Positions 13,292-20,622 of a stretch of 25,703 bases of DNA are shown here, one piece after another. Location of the stretch: positions 1 to 25,703 of the forward strand of contig WGAR01000186.1 in assembly GCA_015494725.1 (NCBI GenBank). The letters are read 5' to 3'. A program made the translations under genes and the position numbers. Origin of the DNA: Thermodesulfobacteriaceae bacterium (GTDB lineage Bacteria; Desulfobacterota; Thermodesulfobacteria; Thermodesulfobacteriales; Thermodesulfobacteriaceae). The notes under the pieces are model-generated. The model saw only the letters and a list, made by a program, of their open reading frames with translations. It did not search any database and was not told the DNA's origin. The stretch's first letter is position 1; each line of letters starts with the position of its first letter.

Positions 13292-16200
13292 CCCACGGTT
13301 GTCCGAATTGCGGAAGAGAAATCGAGGACGAGCGCCTGCTGCGGGGTCTTCCCTGTAAGCATTGTCTTCCGGAGGAAAGAGACCCCTGCGAACTTCCCCC
13401 CGGGGATCTGCGTCGTTTGCGGCCCTTCTGTCGGGCCCGGGAAAGGCTGGAGCAATTCCGGGAGCTGTTTCAGCGGGCGGTGGGTTATCCTCCTTCATCC
13501 CTGCAGGAGACCTGGGCCAAAAGGATCTTTCTGGGAGAGTCCTTTGCCATTGTGGCTCCCACCGGTTCGGGAAAGACCACCTTCGGGCTACTGGCCCTTC
13601 TCCTTTCTCCCGGACGGGGGTTGATGCTGGTCCCCACCCGGCTCCTCTGTGTGCAGGTGGAGGAAAGACTCCGGGAATTTGCGGAAAGGGTGGGTCTTTC
13701 CCGCAGGATATTGGCCTATCGGGGAAGAAAAAAGGAAAAGGAGGCCTTTGAGGCCGGGGAATACGATATCCTGGTGGTTACTTCGGCCTTTATGTATCAA
13801 CATCTGGAGGAATTGATCCGGGCCCGGTTTTCTCTGATCTTTGTGGATGATGTGGATGCCTTTCTCAAACGTTCCCGGCATGTGGATTCCCTGTTCCGGC
13901 TCCTGGGGTTTACGGAGGAGGAGATCGCTCTGGCCCTCAAACCCCGGAAGACCGAGAAGGACTATGAAGCCCTTTCCCGCATCCGGGAAAGACCCGGCCG
14001 GGGGCTCCTTCTCCTCTCCTCCGCCACCCTGAAACCTCGCACCTCGCGGGTGCTTCTTTTTCAGCAGCTTCTGGGTTTTGATATCCAGAGGGCGGTTTCC
14101 ACCCTGCGCAATGTGCTGGATGCCTATCAGGAGGTGGCCGAGCGGGAACTATTTTCCGCCACCGCGGAACTCTGCCGTCGGCTGGGGCCCGGGGGGCTGG
14201 TCTTTCTCTCCGAGGATTTCGGTAAAGAGAAGGTGCCGGAGATTACGAATTTTCTGCGGTCCCGGGGTCTTCGGGCCGTATCCTATCTGGAACTCTCCCC
14301 GGAAAAACTCCGGGAAGGGCTCTCCGCAGGGGACTATCATCTGGCGGTGGGTCTGGCCCATCTGGCCAACCCTCTGGTGCGAGGGCTGGATCTTCCCGAG
14401 GTGTTGCGTTATGCCATCTTCGTGGGGGTCCCCAAGCGGCTCTTTCCTCTGCGGGTGGAGCCCTCTCCCTCGGCCCTTTCCAGTCTGCTCTCGGCCCTTT
14501 TGCCCCTTCTGGAGGGGGAGGAGGAAGTGGAGGCCCTGGGGTACCTGGCCTACTTGAGACGTTATCTCACCCTGCGACCGGAGGACCTGCCCCGTTATCC
14601 GCGGATTCAGGCCCGGATTCAGGAGATGGCCCGATTTCTGGAGAACAAACTCGGGGATCCCTCCTTTCGCGAGAGGCTTCGTCAGTCCGAGGAGGTCTTT
14701 CTGGAGGAGCGGGAGGGGGAGTTTTTTGTGGTGGTGGGGGAGGCCGCCGTCTATCTTCAGGCCTCGGGGCGGGTGTCCCGGCTTTCGGTCCACGGGGTTC
14801 TGCCCGGGCTCTCCATAATCCTTTCCGAAAACCCGCGGGCGCTGAGGAGCCTGCGGCATCGTTTACGTTTTTTCCTGGGAGAAACCCCGGAGTTCCTTCC
14901 CCTGGACCGGCTGGACCTGGAGGAGGTATCCCGGCGTCTTATCGAGGCCCGTCGGGGGCTTCGGGAGGGGAAACGTCCGGAGATGCGCAGCACCCTTCTG
15001 GTGGTGGAGAGCCCTCACAAGGCCCGCACCATCGCCTCTTTCTGGGGGCGTCCCTCTCAGAGGCGTCTGGGACGGGTAACCATTTACGAAATCCCCACCG
15101 AGGATCGCCTGCTCATGGTGGCGGCCTCCCTGGGGCACGTGTTCAATCTCTCCCGCCGCCGGGGGATCTTCGGAGTGCTTTCGGAAAACGGCCGTTTTGT
15201 GCCCCTGTTCGATACCATCAAGCGGTGTCTGGCCACCGGAGAGGAACTGGTGGATCCGGAAGAGGTGCGGGAGCGCTGCCCGGAAGGGGAGGTGAGGGAC
15301 AAAGCCGAGATCCTGGCGGCTCTGGGGCGGGCGGCTTTTACCGCCGACGAGGTGCTCATAGGTTCGGACCCGGATGCCGAGGGGGAAAAGATTGCCTATG
15401 ACTTGTGGATCTCCCTGCGCCCCTATCAGCCCAACATTCGACGCCTGGAATTCCATGAGGTGACCCCCCGGGCCCTGCGGGAAGCCCTGAACGATCCCCG
15501 GGAGTTTCATCTCCCCCGGGTAAAGGCCCAGCTGGCCCGCCGGGTGGCAGACCGCTGGGTGGGTTTTTCGCTTTCCCGTTATCTCTGGCGGGTCTTTTCC
15601 CGCCGGGGGCTTTCGGCCGGACGGGTACAGACCCCGGTACTGGGATGGGTGATCGAACGGGCCCGGGAGGCCAGCCGAAGGGTGTATCGCCTGAGTTTTC
15701 GTCTCGGGGGGCGCCGTTTTGTGCTCGAACTGGAGGATGGTCGCCGGGCCCGGGAACTTCGCGAAGCCCTGCCGGAACTTAAGTGGGAGATCCTGTCCCG
15801 GGAGGAAAGGGAACTTCCTCCCCCTCCTCCCTTCACCACGGATACGGTTCTGGAGGAAGCCCATCTACGCTTGCGTTTCTCCAGTCGTTATACCATGGAA
15901 CTCCTGCAGCACCTTTTCGAAAGCGGGCTTATCACCTATCATCGCACCGATTCCACCCGGGTTTCGGAAGCCGGTCGTTTTCAGGTGGCCCGGCCCTATC
16001 TGGAAAAGACCCTGGGGCCCGAATATTTCCGGCCCCGGGGATGGGGCGAGGGCGGGGCTCACGAGGCCATTCGTCCCACCCGACCCTGGGACACGCGAGA
16101 ATTGCGCTCCCGGCTGGCCCATGGACTGTTGAGCCTGGAAAACGAGAGGGACGCCCTGAGACTCTACGATCTTATCTTCCGCCGTTTTATGGCCAGTCAG

Positions 16201-16689
16201 TGTCGTAATCCCCGGGTCCTCTGGGGCCGGATAGGATTTTCCCTGCGGGGACAGCGCTGGGAGGAAGAGGTCCCTCTCGAGATCCTGGAACACGGACACG
16301 ATCTCCTGTGGGACCCGCCGGTACTTTTTCAGGCGGAAGGTGGTCCGGAGGATATACGTTTGCAGGCCGTTCCGGCCAAGCCCCTTTATACCGAGGGGAC
16401 CCTGGTTCAGGAAATGAAACGGCGTGGTCTGGGCCGACCCTCCACCTACGCCGAGATCGTAAGCACCCTTCTTCACCGGGGCTATGTCAAGGCGGTCAGG
16501 GGAGGAGGACTGGTCCCCACCCACCTGGGAAAGGAGGTCTATCAGGTACTTAAACGCGATTTTCCGCACTATATTTCCGAGGAGTTTACCCGGGAACTGG
16601 AGGAATTTATGGACCGTATCGAGGAGGGAGGGGATGACTGGCAGGAGGTCTGCCTGCGGCTCCGGGATCTGGCCCTGCGTTTTGTATAG
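13276..16689 (+). CDS. rgy: Reverse gyrase
   Basis: A 1137-residue enzyme that introduces positive supercoils using ATP, of normal length for the family. Order: Zn finger 1 (Cys9, 12, 27, 30); helicase-like module with Walker A APTGSGKT (94-101), DDVD (191-194), SSAT (248-251) and the motif LVRGLDLPEVLRYAIFVGVP (367-386); then a topoisomerase IA module. The TOPRIM starts at VVESPHKA (576-583), with the acidic triad in SDPDAEGE (Asp698, Asp700, Glu702). The catalytic tyrosine is Tyr888 in LITYHRTDS. The second zinc finger usual before the acidic triad is reduced to single Cys651 and Cys668. The ATG at 13276 has GAGG seven nt upstream; an ATG at 13258 lacks one. It overlaps the Fe-S gene upstream and the lipoprotein gene downstream. 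Confidence 0.97.
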   Translation: MLFRLAHGCPNCGREIEDERLLRGLPCKHCLPEERDPCELPPGDLRRLRPFCRARERLEQFRELFQRAVGYPPSSLQETWAKRIFLGESFAIVAPTGSGKTTFGLLALLLSPGRGLMLVPTRLLCVQVEERLREFAERVGLSRRILAYRGRKKEKEAFEAGEYDILVVTSAFMYQHLEELIRARFSLIFVDDVDAFLKRSRHVDSLFRLLGFTEEEIALALKPRKTEKDYEALSRIRERPGRGLLLLSSATLKPRTSRVLLFQQLLGFDIQRAVSTLRNVLDAYQEVAERELFSATAELCRRLGPGGLVFLSEDFGKEKVPEITNFLRSRGLRAVSYLELSPEKLREGLSAGDYHLAVGLAHLANPLVRGLDLPEVLRYAIFVGVPKRLFPLRVEPSPSALSSLLSALLPLLEGEEEVEALGYLAYLRRYLTLRPEDLPRYPRIQARIQEMARFLENKLGDPSFRERLRQSEEVFLEEREGEFFVVVGEAAVYLQASGRVSRLSVHGVLPGLSIILSENPRALRSLRHRLRFFLGETPEFLPLDRLDLEEVSRRLIEARRGLREGKRPEMRSTLLVVESPHKARTIASFWGRPSQRRLGRVTIYEIPTEDRLLMVAASLGHVFNLSRRRGIFGVLSENGRFVPLFDTIKRCLATGEELVDPEEVRERCPEGEVRDKAEILAALGRAAFTADEVLIGSDPDAEGEKIAYDLWISLRPYQPNIRRLEFHEVTPRALREALNDPREFHLPRVKAQLARRVADRWVGFSLSRYLWRVFSRRGLSAGRVQTPVLGWVIERAREASRRVYRLSFRLGGRRFVLELEDGRRARELREALPELKWEILSREERELPPPPPFTTDTVLEEAHLRLRFSSRYTMELLQHLFESGLITYHRTDSTRVSEAGRFQVARPYLEKTLGPEYFRPRGWGEGGAHEAIRPTRPWDTRELRSRLAHGLLSLENERDALRLYDLIFRRFMASQCRNPRVLWGRIGFSLRGQRWEEEVPLEILEHGHDLLWDPPVLFQAEGGPEDIRLQAVPAKPLYTEGTLVQEMKRRGLGRPSTYAEIVSTLLHRGYVKAVRGGGLVPTHLGKEVYQVLKRDFPHYISEEFTRELEEFMDRIEEGGDDWQEVCLRLRDLALRFV

Positions 16690-17749
16690 GCTGGGATTTC
16701 TCCTCCTTCTGGGGTTTCTTTCCGCCTGCGGGGTCCATTCCGGAGCGGTGCTCCGGGAATCCTCCCTGAACTTCAATCAGGCCCTTCAGCGGGCCCTTTC
16801 CGAACAGATGCTTCTCAATCTGGTGCGGCTTCGTTACGGGGAACCACCGGTGTTTCTTCAGGTCACCAGTATCTCCACCCAGTTTTCCTTTTCCGGTAAT
16901 GCGGGAGCAGGAGCGGAGATAAACGAGGCATATCCGGACTCCTACAGCCTTAACCTGGGTTTTTCCTATGCGGCTAGACCCACTTTTACCTTTGTTCCCC
17001 TTCAGGGAGAAGAATTTGCCAAACGTTTGCTTTCCCCTATTCGTCTGGGGCACCTCCTGCTCCTTCTCAACTCGGGCTGGCGGGCCGATCGGGTGCTCCG
17101 ACTCTGCGTGCAGCGCCTGAACGATATTCCCAATGCCCCTACGGCCTCGGGGCCCACCCCGATCCAGGTCCCTCGTTTCCGACGTTTTCTTCGGGTCAGT
17201 CGGGATTTTGAGGCCTTACGCCGCCGGGGCTATCTGAGATTCCTCTATCTGGAAAAGGGCGGCTCCCCCTTTCCGGCCCTAAAGATCTCCTCCGCGGCCC
17301 GGGACCTTCCCGCCTATACCGAACTTCTCCGTCTCTTAAGGCTTGAGCCGGCTCCGTATTATCGTCTGGTAGGCCCGGAGGGGCCTCCGGCCCCGAACGT
17401 CCTGCGGGTGGAAACCCGTTCCCTTATCGGGGTGCTCTTTTATCTTTCTCAGGGGGTGGAGGTACCGGAGGAGGACCTGCGGGCCGGAAGGGCTGCCCGG
17501 ACCTTAGAGGCCGGTGGGGCCCCCTTCAACTGGTCCGAGGTCCTGGGGGATCTCTTCCGGGTTTCCTCCTCCGCCACCCTGCCCCGCCGGGCCCTTCTGG
17601 CGGTGCGCTATCGGGGGCACTGGTTCTATATCGCGGATCAGGATCGCAGCAGTAAAGCCACTTTCATTCTCCTTCAGCAACTCTTTGCCCTGGAGGCCTC
17701 TAAAGGCAAGGGCATATCCCCGCTCCTTACTCTTCCGGTGGCTCAGTAG
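16634..17749 (+). CDS. Uncharacterised lipoprotein
   Basis: I do not recognise a named function. The protein has a hydrophobic stretch LGFLLLLGFLSACG with a lipobox (L-S-A-C, Cys32), so it is probably exported and lipidated. The mature part begins with a conserved-looking helical segment, RALSEQMLLNLVRLRYGEPP, followed by VFLQVTSISTQFSFSG, a pattern I associate with uncharacterised bacterial lipoproteins. An aromatic, beta-rich C-terminal half ends in RGHWFYIADQDRSSKATFIL. The ATG at 16634 follows a purine-rich GAGGGAGGGG but lies inside the reverse gyrase gene; a TTG at 16682 would give a shorter signal peptide and 355 residues. The end overlaps the metF gene on the other strand by 23 bp. 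Confidence 0.7.
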   Translation: MTGRRSACGSGIWPCVLYRLGFLLLLGFLSACGVHSGAVLRESSLNFNQALQRALSEQMLLNLVRLRYGEPPVFLQVTSISTQFSFSGNAGAGAEINEAYPDSYSLNLGFSYAARPTFTFVPLQGEEFAKRLLSPIRLGHLLLLLNSGWRADRVLRLCVQRLNDIPNAPTASGPTPIQVPRFRRFLRVSRDFEALRRRGYLRFLYLEKGGSPFPALKISSAARDLPAYTELLRLLRLEPAPYYRLVGPEGPPAPNVLRVETRSLIGVLFYLSQGVEVPEEDLRAGRAARTLEAGGAPFNWSEVLGDLFRVSSSATLPRRALLAVRYRGHWFYIADQDRSSKATFILLQQLFALEASKGKGISPLLTLPVAQ

Positions 17750-19265
17750 GGCGGGGGGTCTTCCCCTGGTAAAAATTGAGCCAGGAGGAGGTACGGAAAA
17801 GGGCCCAGTCCCGGGGGGGTAGTTCCAGGTCCCGGAGATAAAAGGGCCTTTTTTCGGGTTTTAATCGTTCGTATATCCGCACATATACACACCGGCGTTT
17901 GCCGGGATAGACCTCACACCAGCCGTCCCGACTCCCTCCGCAGGGACCATTCAGGAGAAATTTGGCGCACTGGCTCTGGGGGCAGAGATAGGCCATCTGC
18001 GGAAGCACGCAATCGCCGCACTCCTGACAGTCAAAGAGGACCTTCTTGAGGGCGTATTCCAGATGCAGGAAATATTTCTCCAGCGCACTGTGCGCCAGTT
18101 TGTCCGCCCAGCGGCGGAGAGGGGAAAAAAGAGGGCTCCGCGGGGAGAAGAAGATCCGATGCGCAAGTTCCATCAAAGGATAAGAGATCCCCCGGCGGGT
18201 TTTGGGGGTGAGGGGGACCCGGCGCGGACGATTGAGGCCGGTCTCCCGGTCTTCCTCATAGAGAAAGAAGGCTCCCCGGGGATGATCCCGAAACTCCGGG
18301 AGGAGTTCCTGCCAGCGGGGAAGATATTCCCGGGAGCGTTCCAGGAGTTCGTGGGCGGCTTCGGCATCGAGCGGGGCCCCGCAGATATGGACTCCCTGGA
18401 AGCCCAGCCCCCGGCAGATGGCCATGAGTTTAGCGGCCCGATCCAGGGCTGCTCCTCGCCCCCGGTCCGGGCCCTGGGATTCTTTCTCCACCTCCCGCAG
18501 GAGCTCGGTGGAGAGGGTTATCCCCGGAACCACCCCGCGATGGAGGATGCGGGCCAGGCGGATATCCAGCACCAGGATTCCCGCCAATACGGGTATCCGG
18601 AGCCCCTCCTCCCGGAGGAAGAACAGGAGTTCCTGGAACTTCCGTACACAGAACCCCACCTGGGTGATCACGAAGCGGGCCCCGGCCCGGATCTTGCGCA
18701 CCAGTTTCCAGTATTGCAGGAGGGTTTCGGCCTCGCTCCATTTAAATGGGTTGACCACGCATCCCGGGAAGAAAGGGATAGGGGGAAGTTCCACTCCGCC
18801 CCCGGGGACCTCCGGTGCCAGGCGGAATCCCCGCCGCATCTCCGAAACCATCCGGAGAAGAGTCACCGAATCGAGATCAAACACGGGCTTGGCCCGTCCC
18901 TGATAGCCGTATCGGGGATAGTCGCCGGTGAGCACTAGGAGGGTGTGCAGCCCCTCCCGATCCAGGGCCAGGAGATCGCTTTCGATCATGTTGCGGTTTT
19001 TGTCTTTGCAGGAGAAGTGAATGATGGGGTGATGTCCCATGTGGCGCAATTCCCGTCCCAGGGCTTCCGGGGCCAGGGCCGGATGTCCTCCGGCATTGTC
19101 GGTGATGGAGAGGGCGTCAAAGAGCCCCTTGGAGGCCACTTCCTCGGCAAAGCGGATAATATGCCGGTAATGCCGGGTGCGGGTACTGCGTCCGGGGACC
19201 AGTTCGAAGGTTACTACGAACTCCTTGCTCCGGAGGATTTCATCAAAACCGCGCCTTTCACTCAC
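17727..19265 (-). CDS. metF: Methylenetetrahydrofolate reductase with MetV-like cysteine-rich domain
   Basis: A 512-residue fusion. Residues ~10-320 form the MetF TIM barrel, which reduces 5,10-methylene- to 5-methyl-tetrahydrofolate: VVTFELVPGRS (Glu21), SITDNAGGHPA, LVLTGDYP, VNPFKWSEAE and FVITQVGFC are present. Residues ~400-465 match the MTHFR C-terminal (MetV-like) domain, with Cys413, 416, 419, 428, 433, 442, 450 and 459, probably binding zinc or Fe-S. In acetogens and sulfate reducers these two parts are often separate proteins, so this is a fused form. The start is GTG at 19265, overlapping the ntrX stop by 8 nt, with only a weak ribosome-binding site. It likely feeds methyl groups to the Wood-Ljungdahl pathway or methionine synthesis; electron donor unknown. 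Confidence 0.9.
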   Translation of the reverse strand: MSERRGFDEILRSKEFVVTFELVPGRSTRTRHYRHIIRFAEEVASKGLFDALSITDNAGGHPALAPEALGRELRHMGHHPIIHFSCKDKNRNMIESDLLALDREGLHTLLVLTGDYPRYGYQGRAKPVFDLDSVTLLRMVSEMRRGFRLAPEVPGGGVELPPIPFFPGCVVNPFKWSEAETLLQYWKLVRKIRAGARFVITQVGFCVRKFQELLFFLREEGLRIPVLAGILVLDIRLARILHRGVVPGITLSTELLREVEKESQGPDRGRGAALDRAAKLMAICRGLGFQGVHICGAPLDAEAAHELLERSREYLPRWQELLPEFRDHPRGAFFLYEEDRETGLNRPRRVPLTPKTRRGISYPLMELAHRIFFSPRSPLFSPLRRWADKLAHSALEKYFLHLEYALKKVLFDCQECGDCVLPQMAYLCPQSQCAKFLLNGPCGGSRDGWCEVYPGKRRCVYVRIYERLKPEKRPFYLRDLELPPRDWALFRTSSWLNFYQGKTPRPTEPPEE

Positions 19266-20622
19266 GGGAAAGCCCCAGGGCCTTTAATTTGCGATGAAGA
19301 TAGGTTCGCCTAAGACCTATGGCCTGGGCCATGCGGGAGATGTTACCGTTAAATTCCTCCAGTTTGCGACGCAGGAATTCCCTCTCAAAGAGTTCCCGGG
19401 CGGTTTTGAAGTCCGAGACCCTGAGCCATTCCGGGATCTCCTCCGGCCCCTTTCCCTTTTCCGCGTACTCCAGAAATTCGCGGGGAAGATCATTCAGGGT
19501 GATCTCCTGTCCCGGAGAAACGATGACCAGTCTCTCGATAAGGTTGCGTAGTTCGCGTACGTTTCCGGGCCAGGGATAAGCCCGGAGCACCTCCAGCACC
19601 TCCGGAGAAATGGTCTTGCGCCCCAGGCCACTGTGCCGGGCCAGTTCGTCCAGGAACTCCTCCACCAGCAGGGGGATGTCCTCCGGCCGTTCCCGCAGGG
19701 GAGGGATTACCAGGGGCACCACATTGAGACGGAAGAAGAGATCTTCCCGAAAACGCCCGGCGGCGATTTCCCGGCGGAGGTCCTTGTTGGTGGCGGCGAT
19801 GATACGCACATCCACCTCGATGAGGCGGTCTCCTCCCACTCGCTGAAAGCGTTTTTCCTGGAGCACGCGCAGTACCTTGGCCTGAGCGGCCAGACTCATA
19901 TCTCCCACTTCGTCCAGGAAGAGGGTTCCTTTATGGGCCTGATCGAACTTGCCCCTTCGGGCCTGGGTGGCTCCGGTGAAGGCCCCCCGTTCGTGTCCGA
20001 AAAGTTCGCTTTCGATAAGGCTTTCCGGGATGGCAGCACAGTTTACCTCCACGAACGGACCGGAGGCCCGGGAGGAGAGTCGATGGATCATCCGGGCCGC
20101 TACCTCCTTGCCCACCCCGGATTCCCCCTGAATGAGTACCGTGGCCTCGGTGGGAGCCACCCGGGCGATCAATTCCCGCACCTCGCGGATGGCCGGGGAA
20201 TTTCCGGTAAGACCGGGTTCCCTCAACCGGGCCCTCAGACGCAGGTTTTCCTCCTCCAGGGCTCGCATGCGCAGGGCCTTTTCCACCGAGACCACCACCC
20301 GATCGTAGGAGAGGGGTTTTTCCAGAAAATCGAAGGCCCCGAGTTTTACCGCCTTTACCGCCAGTTCTATGGTTCCATGGCCGGAGATCATGATTATCGG
20401 TAAGGAGGGATGTCCCTGGCGCAATCGAGCCAGCACTTCCATCCCGTCGATCCCGGGAAGCCAGATATCCAGCAGGACCAGATCCGGAGGGTTCTCCTCT
20501 ACCTCCCGAAGGGCCTCCTCTCCGGTTTCCACACAACGCACGGTATAGCCCTCGTCCTCCAGGATGTCCCGGAGGCTTTCCAGGATGCTCTTTTCGTCGT
20601 CCACCACCAGGATCTCAGGCAT
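19258..20622 (-). CDS. ntrX: Sigma-54-dependent response regulator, NtrX-like
   Basis: A 454-residue response regulator. The receiver domain has VVDDE and the phospho-accepting Asp52 in LLDIWLPGIDGME, with Lys102 in FLEKP. The AAA+ domain has Walker A GESGVGKE (166-173), the sigma-54-contacting GAFTGA (213-218) and Walker B LFLDEVGD (234-241). A Fis-type helix-turn-helix closes the protein (NISRMAQAIGLRRTYLHRKL). It acts with the neighbouring NtrY kinase on sigma-54 promoters. The ATG at 20622 overlaps the kinase stop by 8 nt; a 49-codon upstream extension in frame would cross the kinase gene and is not supported. Its targets are unknown; the adjacent metF gene is a candidate. Confidence 0.92.
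   Translation of the reverse strand: MPEILVVDDEKSILESLRDILEDEGYTVRCVETGEEALREVEENPPDLVLLDIWLPGIDGMEVLARLRQGHPSLPIIMISGHGTIELAVKAVKLGAFDFLEKPLSYDRVVVSVEKALRMRALEEENLRLRARLREPGLTGNSPAIREVRELIARVAPTEATVLIQGESGVGKEVAARMIHRLSSRASGPFVEVNCAAIPESLIESELFGHERGAFTGATQARRGKFDQAHKGTLFLDEVGDMSLAAQAKVLRVLQEKRFQRVGGDRLIEVDVRIIAATNKDLRREIAAGRFREDLFFRLNVVPLVIPPLRERPEDIPLLVEEFLDELARHSGLGRKTISPEVLEVLRAYPWPGNVRELRNLIERLVIVSPGQEITLNDLPREFLEYAEKGKGPEEIPEWLRVSDFKTARELFEREFLRRKLEEFNGNISRMAQAIGLRRTYLHRKLKALGLSRE

Noticed and set aside
14863..16776. Two long minus-strand reading frames opposite the reverse gyrase
   Set aside because: They are shadows of the GC-rich coding strand: no family resemblance, Pro/Gly/Arg-rich composition, and they run across conserved reverse gyrase codons.
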